A stretch of DNA of 64,000 nucleotides from Cornus controversa (GCA_026545225.1 CM048847.1:2418001-2482000); one strand, 5' to 3'; counted from the stretch's first letter, positions 11,901 through 27,305 are shown. Program-made: numbers and translations. Notes: a model not told the origin generated them from the sequence alone.

Positions 11901-13328
11901 ACCATACGGTTGTGATCATTCATGAGTGCAGCAAGGAATTATTATTTTTGATTCAGGACGTCCTGATGGTTGAATTTGGCATAAAGCAATGTATAATTCT
12001 AAGTATGGCACGATTTCACGTGGATTGGAATTTTCGAATCATGACAAGTCAAACGAAACAAGTTCGAAACCGTTCTGGTCATTCTCTATTCTTTAGGACA
12101 TCCAGATGGTCAATTCTAGCACAAAGCGCCATACGATTGTCGTCATGCTTGATTATTGCGAGCAATTGTTCTTTCGACTCAGAACAACTCAAACAAACAC
12201 GGATGAAGATCGAATTGACATGCTCGTCGTTTCTTTGGAATGCTTTGATGGTTTCATTTAGAAAAAAGCAGCGTACGATTAGTATTATGGCACGACTTTT
12301 CTTGGAATGCAGTTTTCAAATCAAAACAACTCAAATGAAACAAGTTTAAAATGGTTGGTAGCTTGCTAATTGTTTCCTTTAGATGTCCAAACGGTCGAAC
12401 TTGGAACAAAGCACCATACGGTTGTGATGAAGATCGGATTGACATGTTGGTCACTTCTTTTGGATGCTTTGATGGTCTAATTTGGAAAAAAGAAACTTAC
12501 GATTCTGATTATTGCACGACTTCTCAAGGAATGGGTTTTTGAATCAGAATAACTCAAACTAAACTTGTTTAAAATCATCGATAGCTTGGGAATTGTTTCT
12601 TTTACTTGTCCAGGTGGTTGAAGTTGGCATAGAGCACCATACGGTTGTGATTATGCATGAGTGCAGCATGGAATTACTCTTTTCGATTCAAGACATCCTG
12701 AAGGTTGAATTTGGCATAAAGCAACGTATAATTCTAGGTATGGCACGATTTCATGTGGATTGGGACTTTTCGAATCAGGACAAGTCAAACGAAACAAGTT
12801 CAAAGCCGTTGTTGTAATTCTCTATTCTTCTGGAAATCCAGATGGTCAATTCTAGCACAAAGCGCCATACGGTTGTCGTCATGCCTGATTATTGCAAGCA
12901 ATTGTTCTTTCGACTCAGAACAACACAAACAAACATGGATGAAGATCGGATCGACATGCTCATCGTTTCTTTGGGACGCTTTGATGGTTTCATTTAGAAA
13001 AGAGCAGTGTACAATTAGTATTATGGCACGACTTCTCTTGGAATGCGGTTTTCGAATCAAAACAACTCAAATGAAACAAGTTTAAAATGGTTGGTAGCTT
13101 GCTAATTGTTTCCTTTAGATGTCGAAACGGTCGAACTTGGAACAAAGCACCATACGATTGTGATGAAGATCGGATTGACATGTTCGTCACTTCTTTTGGA
13201 TGCTTTGATGGTCTAATTTGGAAAAAAGAAACTTACGATTCTGATTATGGCACGACTTCTCAAGGAATGGGTTTTTGAATCAGAACAACTCAAACTAAAC
13301 TTGTTTAAAATCCTCGATAGCTTGGGAA

Positions 13329-16300
13329 TTGTTTCTTTTACTTTTCCAGATGGTTGAAGTTGGCATAGAGCACCATACGGTTGTGATCATTCATGAGTGC
13401 AGCAAGGAATTACTATTTTTGATTCAGGACGTCCTGATGGTTGAATTTGGCATAAAGCAATGTATAATTCTAAGTATGGCACGATTTCACGTGGATTGGA
13501 CTTTTCGAATCATGACAAGTCAAACGAAACACGTTCGAAACCGTTCTTGTCATTCTCTATTCTTTAGGACATCCAGATGGTCAATTCTAGCACAAAGCGC
13601 CATACGATTGTCGTCATGCTTGATTATTGCAAGCAATTGTTCTTTCGACTCAGAACAACTCAAACAAACACGGATGAAGATCGGATTGACATGCTCGTCG
13701 TTTCTTTGGGACGCTTTGATGGTTTCATTTAGAAAAAAGCAGCGTACGATTAGTATTATGGCACGACTTATCTTGGAATGCAGTTTTCAAATCAAAACAA
13801 CTCAAATGAAACAAGTTTAAAATGGTTGGTAGCTTGCTAATTGTTTCCTTTAGATGTCGAAACGGTCGAACTTGGAACAAAGCACCATACGGTTGTGATG
13901 AAGATCGGATTGACATGTTCGTCACTTCTTTTGGATGCTTTGATGGTCTAATTTGGAAAAAAGAAACTTACGATTCTGATTATGGCACGACTTCTCAAGG
14001 AATGGGTTTTTGAATCAGAACAACTCAAACTAAACTTGTTTAAAATCCTCGATAGCTTTGGAATTGTTTCTTTTACTTTTCCAGATGGTTGAAGTTGGCA
14101 TAGAGCACCATACGGTTGTGATCATTCATGAGTGCAGCAAGGAATTACTATTTTTGATTCAGGACGTTCTGATGGTTGAATTTGGCATAAAGCAATGTAT
14201 AATTCTAAGTATGGCACGATTTCACGTGGATTGGACTTTTCGAATCATGACAAGTCAAACGAAACACGTTCGAAACCGTTCTTGTCATTCTCTATTCTTT
14301 AGGACATCCAGATGGTCAATTCTAGCACAAAGCGCCATACGATTGTCGTCATGCTTGATTATTGCAAGCAATTGTTCTTTCGACTCAGAACAACTCAAAC
14401 AAACACGGATGAAGATCGGATTGACATGCTCGTCGTTTCTTTGGGACGCTTTGATGGTTTCATTTAGAAAAAAGCAGCGTACGATTAGTATTATGGCACG
14501 ACTTATCTTGGAATGCAGTTTTCAAATCAAAACAACTCAAATGAAACAAGTTTAAAATGGTTGGTAGCTTGCTAATTGTTTCCTTTAGATGTCGAAACGG
14601 TCGAACTTGGAACAAAGCACCATACGGTTGTGATGAAGATCGGATTGACATGTTCGTCACTTCTTTTGGATGCTTTGATGGTCTAATTTGGAAAAAAGAA
14701 ACTTACGATTCTGATTATGGCACGACTTCTCAAGGAATGGGTTTTTGAATCAGAACAACTCAAACTAAACTTGTTTAAAATCCTCGATAGCTTTGGAATT
14801 GTTTCTTTTACTTTTCCAGATGGTTGAAGTTGGCATAGAGCACCATACGGTTGTGATCATTCATGAGTGCAGCAAGGAATTACTATTTTTGATTCAGGAC
14901 GTCCTGATGGTTGAATTTGGCATAAAGCAATGTATAATTCTAAGTATGGCACGATTTCACGTGGATTGGACTTTTCGAATCACGACAAGTCAAACGAAAC
15001 ACGTTCGAAATCGTTCTTGTCATTCTCTATTCTTTCGGATATCCAGATGGTCAATTCTAGCACAAAGCGCCATACGATTGTCGTCATGCTTGATTATTGC
15101 AAGCAATTGTTCTTTCGACTCAGAACAACTCAAACAAACACGGATGAAGATCGGATTGACATGCTTGTCGTTTCTTTGGGATGCTTTGATGGTTTCATTT
15201 AGAAAAAAGCAGCGTACGATTAGTATTATGGCACGACTTCTCTTGGAATGCGGTTTTCAAATCAAAACAACTCAAATGAAACAAGTTTAAAATGGTTGGT
15301 AGCTTGCTAATTGTTTCCTTTAGATGTCAAACGGTCGAACTTGGAACGAAGCACCATACGGTTGTGATGAAGATCGGATTGACATGTTGGTCACTTCTTT
15401 TGGATGCTTTGATGGTCTAATTTGGAAAAAAGAAACTTACGATTCTGATTATTGCACGACTTCTCAAGGAATGGGTTTTTGAATCAGAATAACTCAAACT
15501 AAACTTGTTTAAAATCATCGATAGCTTGGGAATTGTTTCTTTTACTTGTCCAGGTGGTTGAAGTTGGCATAGAGCACCATACGGTTGTGATCATGCATGA
15601 GTGCAGCATGGAATTACTCTTTTCGATTCAAGACGTCCTGATGGTTGAATTTGGCATAAAGCAACGTATAATTCTAGGTATGGCACGATTTTACGTGGAT
15701 TGGGACTTTTCGAATCAGGACAAGTCAAACGAAACAAGTTCAAAACCGTTCTTGTCATTCTCTATTCTTCTGGAAATCCAGATGGTCAATTCTAGCACAA
15801 AGCGCCATACGGTTGTCGTCATGCCTGATTATTGCAAGCAATTGTTCTTTCGACTCAGAACAACTCAAACAAACATGGATGAAGATCGGATCGACATGCT
15901 CATCGTTTCTTTGGGACGCTTTGATGGTTTCATTTAGAAAAAAGCAGCGTACGATTAGTATTATGGCACGACTTCTCTTGGAATGCGATTTTTGAATCAA
16001 AACAACTCAAATGAAACAAGTTTAAAATGGTCGGTAGCTTGCTAATTGTTTCCTTTAGATGTCCAAACGGTCGAATTTGGAACGAAGCACCATACGGTTG
16101 TGATGAAGATCGGATTGACATGTTCGTCACTTCTTTTGGATGCTTTGATGGTCTGATTTAGAAAAAAGAAACTTACGATTCTGATTATGGCATGACTTCT
16201 CAAGGAATGGGTTTTTGAATCAGAACAACTCAAACTAAACTTGTTTAAAATCCTCGATAGCTTGGGAATTGTTTCTTTTACTTTTCCAGATGGTTGAAGT

Positions 16301-19300
16301 TGGCATAGAGCACCATACGGTTGTGATCATGCATGAGTGCAGCATGGAATTACTCTTTTCGATTCAAGACGTCCTGATGGTTGAATTTGGTATAAAGCAA
16401 CGTATAATTCTAGGTATGGCACGATTTTACGTGGATTGGGACTTTTCGAATCAGGACAAGTCAAACGAAACAAGTTCAAAACCGTTCTTGTCATTCTCTA
16501 TTCTTCTGGATATCCAGATGGTCAATTCTAGCACAAAGCGCCATACGATTGTCGTCATGCTTGATTATTGCAAGCAATTGTTCTTTCCGACTCAGAACAA
16601 CTCAAACAAACATGGATGAAAATGGGATTGAGATGCTCGTCGTTTCTTTGGGACGCTTTGATGGTTTCATTTAGAAAAAAGTAGCGTACGATTAGTATTA
16701 TGGCACGACTTCTCTTGGAATGCGGTTTTCGAATCAAAACAACTCAAATGAAACTAGTTTAAATTGGTTGGTAGCTTGCTAATTGTTTCCTTTAGATGTC
16801 CAAACGGTCGAACTTGGAACAAAGCACCATACGGTTGTGATGAAGATCGGATTGACATGTTCGTCACTTCTTTTGGATGCTTTGATGGTCTAATTTGGAA
16901 AAAAGAAACTTACGATTCTGATTATGGCACGACTTCTCAAGGAATGGGTTTTTGAATCAGAACAACTCAAACTAAACTTGTTTAAAATCCTCGATAGCTT
17001 TGGAATTGTTTCTTTTACTTTTCCAGATGGTTGAAGTTGGCATAGAGCACCATACGGTTGTGATCATTCATGAGTGCAGCAAGGAATTACTATTTTTGAT
17101 TCAGGACGTCCTGATGGTTGAATTTGGCATAAAGCAATGTATAATTCTAAGTATGGCACGATTTCACGTGGATTGGACTTTTCGAATCATGACAAGTCAA
17201 ACGAAACACGTTCGAAACCGTTCTTGTCATTCTCTATTCTTTAGGACATCCAGATGGTCAATTCTAGCACAAAGCGCCATACGATTGTCGTCATGCTTGA
17301 TTATTGCAAGCAATTGTTCTTTCGACTCAGAACAACTCAAACAAACACGGATGAAGATCGGATTGACATGCTCGTCGTTTCTTTGGGACGCTTTGATGGT
17401 TTCATTTAGAAAAAAGCAGCGTACGATTAGTATTATGGCACGACTTATCTTGGAATGCAGTTTTCAAATCAAAACAACTCAAATGAAACAAGTTTAAAAT
17501 GGTTGGTAGCTTGCTAATTGTTTCCTTTAGATGTCGAAACGGTCGAACTTGGAACAAAGCACCATACGGTTGTGATGAAGATCGGATTGACATGTTCGTC
17601 ACTTCTTTTGGATGCTTTGATGGTCTAATTTGGAAAAAAGAAACTTACGATTCTGATTATGGCACGACTTCTCAAGGAATGGGTTTTTGAATCAGAACAA
17701 CTCAAACTAAACTTGTTTAAAATCCTCGATAGCTTTGGAATTGTTTCTTTTACTTTTCCAGATGGTTGAAGTTGGCATAGAGCACCATACGGTTGTGATC
17801 ATTCATGAGTGCAGCAAGGAATTACTATTTTTGATTCAGGACGTCCTGATGGTTGAATTTGGCATAAAGCAATGTATAATTCTAAGTATGGCACGATTTC
17901 ACGTGGATTGGACTTTTCGAATCATGACAAGTCAAACGAAACACGTTCGAAACCGTTCTTGTCATTCTCTATTCTTTAGGACATCCAGATGGTCAATTCT
18001 AGCACAAAGCGCCATACGATTGTCGTCATGCTTGATTATTGCAAGCAATTGTTCTTTCGACTCAGAACAACTCAAACAAACACGGATGAAGATCGGATTG
18101 ACATGCTCGTCGTTTCTTTGGGACGCTTTGATGGTTTCATTTAGAAAAAAGCAGCGTACGATTAGTATTATGGCACGACTTATCTTGGAATGCAGTTTTC
18201 AAATCAAAACAACTCAAATGAAACAAGTTTAAAATGGTTGGTAGCTTGCTAATTGTTTCCTTTAGATGTCGAAACGGTCGAACTTGGAACAAAGCACCAT
18301 ACGGTTGTGATGAAGATCGGATTGACATGTTCATCACTTCTTTTGGATGCTTTGATGGTCTAATTTGGAAAAAAGAAACTTACGATTCTGATTATGGCAC
18401 GACTTCTCAAGGAATGGGTTTTTGAATCAGAACAACTCAAACTAAACTTGTTTAAAATCCTCGATAGCTTTGGAATTGTTTCTTTTACTTTTCCAGATGG
18501 TTGAAGTTGGCATAGAGCACCATACGGTTGTGATCATTCATGAGTGCAGCAAGGAATTACTATTTTTGATTCAGGACGTCCTGATGGTTGAATTTGGCAT
18601 AAAGCAATGTATAATTCTAAGTATGGCACGATTTCACGTGGATTGGACTTTTCGAATCACGACAAGTCAAACGAAACACGTTCGAAATCGTTCTTGTCAT
18701 TCTCTATTCTTTCGGATATCCAGATGGTCAATTCTAGCACAAAGCGCCATACGATTGTCGTCATGCTTGATTATTGCAAGCAATTGTTCTTTCGACTCAG
18801 AACAACTCAAACAAACACGGATGAAGATCGGATTGACATGCTTGTCGTTTCTTTGGGATGCTTTGATGGTTTCATTTAGAAAAAAGCAGCGTACGATTAG
18901 TATTATGGCACGACTTCTCTTGGAATGCGGTTTTCAAATCAAAACAACTCAAATGAAACAAGTTTAAAATGGTTGGTAGCTTGCTAATTGTTTCCTTTAG
19001 ATGTCAAACGGTCGAACTTGGAACGAAGCACCATACGGTTGTGATGAAGATCGGATTGACATGTTGGTCACTTCTTTTGGATGCTTTGATGGTCTAATTT
19101 GGAAAAAAGAAACTTACGATTCTGATTATTGCACGACTTCTCAAGGAATGGGTTTTTGAATCAGAATAACTCAAACTAAACTTGTTTAAAATCATCGATA
19201 GCTTGGGAATTGTTTCTTTTACTTGTCCAGGTGGTTGAAGTTGGCATAGAGCACCATACGGTTGTGATCATGCATGAGTGCAGCATGGAATTACTCTTTT

Positions 19301-20682
19301 CGATTCAAGACGTCCTGATGGTTGAATTTGGCATAAAGCAACGTATAATTCTAGGTATGGCACGATTTTACGTGGATTGGGACTTTTCGAATCAGGACAA
19401 GTCAAACGAAACAAGTTCAAAACCGTTCTTGTCATTCTCTATTCTTCTGGAAATCCAGATGGTCAATTCTAGCACAAAGCGCCATACGGTTGTCGTCATG
19501 CCTGATTATTGCAAGCAATTGTTCTTTCGACTCAGAACAACTCAAACAAACATGGATGAAGATCGGATCGACATGCTCATCGTTTCTTTGGGACGCTTTG
19601 ATGGTTTCATTTAGAAAAAAGCAGCGTACGATTAGTATTATGGCACGACTTCTCTTGGAATGCGATTTTTGAATCAAAACAACTCAAATGAAACAAGTTT
19701 AAAATGGTCGGTAGCTTGCTAATTGTTTCCTTTAGATGTCCAAACGGTCGAATTTGGAACGAAGCACCATACGGTTGTGATGAAGATCGGATTGACATGT
19801 TCGTCACTTCTTTTGGATGCTTTGATGGTCTGATTTAGAAAAAAGAAACTTACGATTCTGATTATGGCATGACTTCTCAAGGAATGGGTTTTTGAATCAG
19901 AACAACTCAAACTAAACTTGTTTAAAATCCTCGATAGCTTGGGAATTGTTTCTTTTACTTTTCCAGATGGTTGAAGTTGGCATAGAGCACCATACGGTTG
20001 TGATCATGCATGAGTGCAGCATGGAATTACTCTTTTCGATTCAAGACGTCCTGATGGTTGAATTTGGTATAAAGCAACGTATAATTCTAGGTATGGCACG
20101 ATTTTACGTGGATTGGGACTTTTCGAATCAGGACAAGTCAAACGAAACAAGTTCAAAACCGTTCTTGTCATTCTCTATTCTTCTGGATATCCAGATGGTC
20201 AATTCTAGCACAAAGCGCCATACGATTGTCGTCATGCTTGATTATTGCAAGCAATTGTTCTTTCCGACTCAGAACAACTCAAACAAACATGGATGAAAAT
20301 CGGATTGAGATGCTCGTCGTTTCTTTGGGACGCTTTGATGGTTTCATTTAGAAAAAAGTAGCGTACGATTAGTATTATGGCACGACTTCTCTTGGAATGC
20401 GGTTTTCGAATCAAAACAACTCAAATGAAACTAGTTTAAATTGGTTGGTAGCTTGCTAATTGTTTCCTTTAGATGTCCAAACGGTCGAACTTGGAACAAA
20501 GCACCATACGGTTGTGATGAAGATCGGATTGACATGTTCGTCACTTCTTTTGGATGCTTTGATGGTCTAATTTGGAAAAAAGAAACTTACGATTCTGATT
20601 ATGGCACGACTTCTCAAGGAATGGGTTTTTGAATCAGAACAACTCAAACTAAACTTGTTTAAAATCCTCGATAGCTTTGGAA
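13329..20682 (+). repeat. Tandem duplication of five HOR units (period 3,677 bp)
   Basis: Units starting at 13329, 14064, 14799, 15533 and 16269 reappear in the same order at 17006, 17741, 18476, 19210 and 19946. Shared private markers include CGAATCACGACAAG with GAAATCGTTCTTG (14799 and 18476 units), a 1-bp deletion GATGTCAAACGG (about 15328 and 19005) and GGAACGAAGCACC. Only scattered single-base differences are seen, for example AATGGGATTGAG near 16621 versus AATCGGATTGAG near 20297. Confidence 0.9.
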
Positions 20683-23600
20683 TTGTTTCTTTTACTTTTC
20701 CAGATGGTTGAAGTTGGCATAGAGCACCATACGGTTGTGATCATTCATGAGTGCAGCAAGGAATTACTATTTTTGATTCAGGACGTCCTGATGGTTGAAT
20801 TTGGCATAAAGCAATGTATAATTCTAAGTATGGCACGATTTCACGTGGATTGGACTTTTCGAATCATGACAAGTCAAACGAAACAAGTTCGAAACCGTTC
20901 TGGTCATTCTCTATTCTTTAGGACATCCAGATGGTCAATTCTAGCACAAAGCGCCATACGATTGTCGTCATGCTTGATTATTGCAAGCAATTGTTCTTTC
21001 GTCTCAGAACAACTCAAACAAACACGGATGAAGATCGGATTGACATGCTCGTCGTTTCTTTGGGACGCTTTGATGGTTTCATTTAGAAAAAAGCAGCGTA
21101 CGATTAGTATTATGGCACGACTTATCTTGGAATGCAGTTTTCAAATCAAAACAACTCAAATGAAACAAGTTTAAAATGGTTGGTAGCTTGCTAATTGTTT
21201 CCTTTAGATGTCCAAACGGTCGAACTTGGAACAAAGCACCATACGGTTGTGATGAAGATCGGATTGACATGTTGGTCACTTCTTTTGGATGCTTTGATGG
21301 TCTAATTTGGAAAAAAGAAACTTACGATTCTGATTATTGCACGACTTCTCAAGGAATGGGTTTTTGAATCAGAATAACTCAAACTAAACTTGTTTAAAAT
21401 CATCGATAGCTTGGGAATTGTTTCTTTTACTTGTCCAGGTGGTTGAAGTTGGCATAGAGCACCATACGGTTGTGATCATGCATGAGTGCAACATGGAATT
21501 ACTCTTTTCGATTCAAGACGTCCTGATGGTTGAATTTGGCATAAAGCAACGTATAATTCTAGGTATGGCACGATTTTACGTGGATTGGGACTTTTCGAAT
21601 CAGGACAAGTCAAACGAAACAAGTTCAAAACCATTCTTGTCATTCTCTATTCTTCTGGACATCCTGATGGTCAATTCTAGCACAAAGCGCCATACGGTTG
21701 TCGTCATGCCTGATTATTGCAAGCAATTATTCTTTCGACTCAGAACAACTCAAACAAACACGGATGAAGATCGGATTGACATGCTCGTCGTTTCTTTGGG
21801 ACGCTTTGATGGTTTCATTTAGAAAAAAGTAGCGTACGATTAGTATTATGGCACGACTTCTCTTGGAATGCGGTTTTCGAATCAAAACAACTCAAATGAA
21901 ACAAGTTTAAATTGGTTGATAGCTTGCTAATTGTTTCCTTTAGATGTCCAAACGGTCGAGCTTGGAACAAAGCACCATACGGTTGTGATGAAGATCGGAT
22001 TGACATGTTCGTCACTTCTTTTGGATGCTTTGATGGTCTGATTTAGAAAAAAGAAACTTACGATTCTGATTATGGCATGACTTCTCAAGGAATGGGTTTT
22101 TGAATCAGAACAACTCAAACTAAACTTGTTTAAAATCCTCGATAGCTTGGGAATTGTTTCTTTTACTTTTCCAGATGGTTGAAGTTGGCATAGAGCACCA
22201 TACGGTTGTGATCATGCATGAGTGCAGCATGGAATTACTCTTTTCGATTCAAGACGTCCTGATGGTTGAATTTGGCATAAAGCAACGTATAATTCTAGGT
22301 ATGGCACGATTTTACGTGGATTGGGACTTTTCGAATCAGGACAAGTCAAATGAAACAAGTTCAAAACCGTTCTTGTCATTCTCTATTCTTCTGGATATCC
22401 AGATGGTCAATTCTAGCACAAAGCGCCATACGATTGTCGTCATGCTTGATTATTGCAAGCAATTGTTCTTTCCGACTCAGAACAACTCAAACAAACATGG
22501 ATGAAAATCGGATTGAGATGCTCGTCGTTTCTTTGGGACGCTTTGATGGTTTCATTTAGAAAAAAGTAGCGTACGATTAGTATTATGGCACGACTTCTCT
22601 TGGAATGCGGTTTTCGAATCAAAACAACTCAAATGAAACAAGTTTAAATTGGTTGGTAGCTTGCTAATTGTTTCCTTTAGATGTCCAAACGGTCGAACTT
22701 GGAACAAAGCACGATACGGTTGTGATGAAGATCGGATTGACATGTTCGTCACTTCTTTTGGATGCTTTGATGGTCTAATTTGGAAAAAAGAAACTTACGA
22801 TTCTGATTATGGCACGACTTCTCAAGGAATGGGTTTTTGAATCAGAACAACTCAAACTAAACTTGTTTAAAATCCTCGATAGCTTGGGAATTGTTTCTTT
22901 TACTTTTCCAGATGGTTGAAGTTGGCATAGAGCACCATACGGTTGTGATCATTCATGAGTGCAGCAAGGAATTACTATTTTTGATTCAGGACGTCCTGAT
23001 GGTTGAATTTGGCATAAAGCAATGTATAATTCTAAGTATGGCACGATTTCACGTGGATTGGACTTTTCGAATCATGACAAGTCAAACGAAACAAGTTCGA
23101 AACCGTTCTGGTCATTCTCTATTCTTTAGGACATCCAGATGGTCAATTCTAGCACAAAGCGCCATACGATTGTCGTCATGCTTGATTATTGCAAGCAATT
23201 GTTCTTTCGACTCAGAACAACTCAAACAAACACGGATGAAGATCGGATTGACATGCTCGTCGTTTCTTTGGGACGCTTTGATGGTTTCATTTAGAAAAAA
23301 GCAGCGTACGATTAGTATTATGGCACGACTTATCTTGGAATGCAGTTTTCAAATCAAAACAACTCAAATGAAACAAGTTTAAAATGGTTGGTAGCTTGCT
23401 AATTGTTTCCTTTAGATGTCCAAACGGTCGAGCTTGGAACAAAGCACCATACGGTTGTGATGAAGATCGGATTGACATGTTCGTCACTTCTTTTGGATGC
23501 TTTGATGGTCTGATTTAGAAAAAAGAAACTTACGATTCTGATTATGGCATGACTTCTCAAGGAATGGGTTTTTGAATCAGAACAACTCAAACTAAACTTG

Positions 23601-26600
23601 TTTAAAATCCTCGATAGCTTGGGAATTGTTTCTTTTACTTTTCCAGATGGTTGAAGTTGGCATAGAGCACCATACGGTTGTGATCATGCATGAGTGCAGC
23701 ATGGAATTACTCTTTTCGATTCAAGACGTCCTGATGGTTGAATTTGGTATAAAGCAACGTATAATTCTAGGTATGGCACGATTTTACGTGGATTGGGACT
23801 TTTCGAATCAGGACAAGTCAAACGAAACAAGTTCAAAACCGTTCTTGTCATTCTCTATTCTTCTGGATATCCAGATGGTCAATTCTAGCACAAAGCGCCA
23901 TACGATTGTCGTCATGCTTGATTATTGCAAGCAATTGTTCTTTCCGACTCAGAACAACTCAAACAAACATGGATGAAAATCGGATTGAGATGCTCGTCGT
24001 TTCTTTGGGACGCTTTGATGGTTTCATTTAGAAAAAAGTAGCGTACGATTAGTATTATGGCACGACTTCTCTTGGAATGCGGTTTTCGAATCAAAACAAC
24101 TCAAATGAAACTAGTTTAAATTGGTTGGTAGCTTGCTAATTGTTTCCTTTAGATGTCCAAACGGTCGAACTTGGAACAAAGCACCATACGGTTGTGATGA
24201 AGATCGGATTGACATGTTCGTCACTTCTTTTGGATGCTTTGATGGTCTAATTTGGAAAAAAGAAACTTACGATTCTGATTATGGCACGACTTCTCAAGGA
24301 ATGGGTTTTTGAATCAGAACAACTCAAACTAAACTTGTTTAAAATCCTCGATAGCTTTGGAATTGTTTCTTTTACTTTTCCAGATGGTTGAAGTTGGCAT
24401 AGAGCACCATACGGTTGTGATCATTCATGAGTGCAGCAAGGAATTACTATTTTTGATTCAGGACGTCCTGATGGTTGAATTTGGCATAAAGCAATGTATA
24501 ATTCTAAGTATGGCACGATTTCACGTGGATTGGACTTTTCGAATCATGACAAGTCAAACGAAACAAGTTCGAAACCGTTCTGGTCATTCTCTATTCTTTA
24601 GGACATCCAGATGGTCAATTCTAGCACAAAGCGCCATACGATTGTCGTCATGCTTGATTATTGCAAGCAATTGTTCTTTCGTCTCAGAACAACTCAAACA
24701 AACACGGATGAAGATCGGATTGACATGCTCGTCGTTTCTTTGGGACGCTTTGATGGTTTCATTTAGAAAAAAGCAGCGTACGATTAGTATTATGGCACGA
24801 CTTATCTTGGAATGCAGTTTTCAAATCAAAACAACTCAAATGAAACAAGTTTAAAATGGTTGGTAGCTTGCTAATTGTTTCCTTTAGATGTCCAAACGGT
24901 CGAACTTGGAACAAAGCACCATACGGTTGTGATGAAGATCGGATTGACATGTTGGTCACTTCTTTTGGATGCTTTGATGGTCTAATTTGGAAAAAAGAAA
25001 CTTACGATTCTGATTATTGCACGACTTCTCAAGGAATGGGTTTTTGAATCAGAATAACTCAAACTAAACTTGTTTAAAATCATCGATAGCTTGGGAATTG
25101 TTTCTTTTACTTGTCCAGGTGGTTGAAGTTGGCATAGAGCACCATACGGTTGTGATCATGCATGAGTGCAACATGGAATTACTCTTTTCGATTCAAGACG
25201 TCCTGATGGTTGAATTTGGCATAAAGCAACGTATAATTCTAGGTATGGCACGATTTTACGTGGATTGGGACTTTTCGAATCAGGACAAGTCAAACGAAAC
25301 AAGTTCAAAACCATTCTTGTCATTCTCTATTCTTCTGGACATCCTGATGGTCAATTCTAGCACAAAGCGCCATACGGTTGTCGTCATGCCTGATTATTGC
25401 AAGCAATTATTCTTTCGACTCAGAACAACTCAAACAAACACGGATGAAGATCGGATTGACATGCTCGTCGTTTCTTTGGGACGCTTTGATGGTTTCATTT
25501 AGAAAAAAGTAGCGTACGATTAGTATTATGGCACGACTTCTCTTGGAATGCGGTTTTCGAATCAAAACAACTCAAATGAAACAAGTTTAAATTGGTTGAT
25601 AGCTTGCTAATTGTTTCCTTTAGATGTCCAAACGGTCGAGCTTGGAACAAAGCACCATACGGTTGTGATGAAGATCGGATTGACATGTTCGTCACTTCTT
25701 TTGGATGCTTTGATGGTCTGATTTAGAAAAAAGAAACTTACGATTCTGATTATGGCATGACTTCTCAAGGAATGGGTTTTTGAATCAGAACAACTCAAAC
25801 TAAACTTGTTTAAAATCCTCGATAGCTTGGGAATTGTTTCTTTTACTTTTCCAGATGGTTGAAGTTGGCATAGAGCACCATACGGTTGTGATCATGCATG
25901 AGTGCAGCATGGAATTACTCTTTTCGATTCAAGACGTCCTGATGGTTGAATTTGGCATAAAGCAACGTATAATTCTAGGTATGGCACGATTTTACGTGGA
26001 TTGGGACTTTTCGAATCAGGACAAGTCAAATGAAACAAGTTCAAAACCGTTCTTGTCATTCTCTATTCTTCTGGATATCCAGATGGTCAATTCTAGCACA
26101 AAGCGCCATACGATTGTCGTCATGCTTGATTATTGCAAGCAATTGTTCTTTCCGACTCAGAACAACTCAAACAAACATGGATGAAAATCGGATTGAGATG
26201 CTCGTCGTTTCTTTGGGACGCTTTGATGGTTTCATTTAGAAAAAAGTAGCGTACGATTAGTATTATGGCACGACTTCTCTTGGAATGCGGTTTTCGAATC
26301 AAAACAACTCAAATGAAACAAGTTTAAATTGGTTGGTAGCTTGCTAATTGTTTCCTTTAGATGTCCAAACGGTCGAACTTGGAACAAAGCACGATACGGT
26401 TGTGATGAAGATCGGATTGACATGTTCGTCACTTCTTTTGGATGCTTTGATGGTCTAATTTGGAAAAAAGAAACTTACGATTCTGATTATGGCACGACTT
26501 CTCAAGGAATGGGTTTTTGAATCAGAACAACTCAAACTAAACTTGTTTAAAATCCTCGATAGCTTGGGAATTGTTTCTTTTACTTTTCCAGATGGTTGAA

Positions 26601-27305
26601 GTTGGCATAGAGCACCATACGGTTGTGATCATTCATGAGTGCAGCAAGGAATTACTATTTTTGATTCAGGACGTCCTGATGGTTGAATTTGGCATAAAGC
26701 AATGTATAATTCTAAGTATGGCACGATTTCACGTGGATTGGACTTTTCGAATCATGACAAGTCAAACGAAACAAGTTCGAAACCGTTCTGGTCATTCTCT
26801 ATTCTTTAGGACATCCAGATGGTCAATTCTAGCACAAAGCGCCATACGATTGTCGTCATGCTTGATTATTGCAAGCAATTGTTCTTTCGACTCAGAACAA
26901 CTCAAACAAACACGGATGAAGATCGGATTGACATGCTCGTCGTTTCTTTGGGACGCTTTGATGGTTTCATTTAGAAAAAAGCAGCGTACGATTAGTATTA
27001 TGGCACGACTTATCTTGGAATGCAGTTTTCAAATCAAAACAACTCAAATGAAACAAGTTTAAAATGGTTGGTAGCTTGCTAATTGTTTCCTTTAGATGTC
27101 CAAACGGTCGAACTTGGAACAAAGCACCATACGGTTGTGATGAAGATCGGATTGACATGTTGGTCACTTCTTTTGGATGCTTTGATGGTCTAATTTGGAA
27201 AAAAGAAACTTACGATTCTGATTATTGCACGACTTCTCAAGGAATGGGTTTTTGAATCAGAATAACTCAAACTAAACTTGTTTGAAATCATCGATAGCTT
27301 GGGAA
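19946..27305 (+). repeat. Tandem duplication of five HOR units (period 3,680 bp)
   Basis: Units at 19946, 20683, 21418, 22154 and 22891 match those at 23626, 24363, 25098, 25834 and 26571. Private markers include GAAACTAGTTTAAATTGG (also in the 16269 unit), CTTTCGTCTCAGAAC (20683 and 24363), GAGTGCAACATGG (21418 and 25098) and AAAGCACGATACGG (22154 and 25834). Confidence 0.9.

Larger units (their letters stand above)
904..13328 (+). repeat. Left satellite domain, diverse units, D-A alternation
   Basis: About 17 units with many private variants. The first full units run D, A, D, A, D, A, D (1562-6711), an apparent 1.47-kb two-unit periodicity. B-like units, recognised by CATGCGTGAG or CCAGGTGG, appear at 6712, 8918 and 12593. 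The unit at 6712 is B-like in monomer 1 and A-like from monomer 2, so it is a recombinant. The unit at 11125 is short because of a 2-bp deletion near 11769 (ACGACTGATT for ACGATTCTGATT). Confidence 0.8.
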
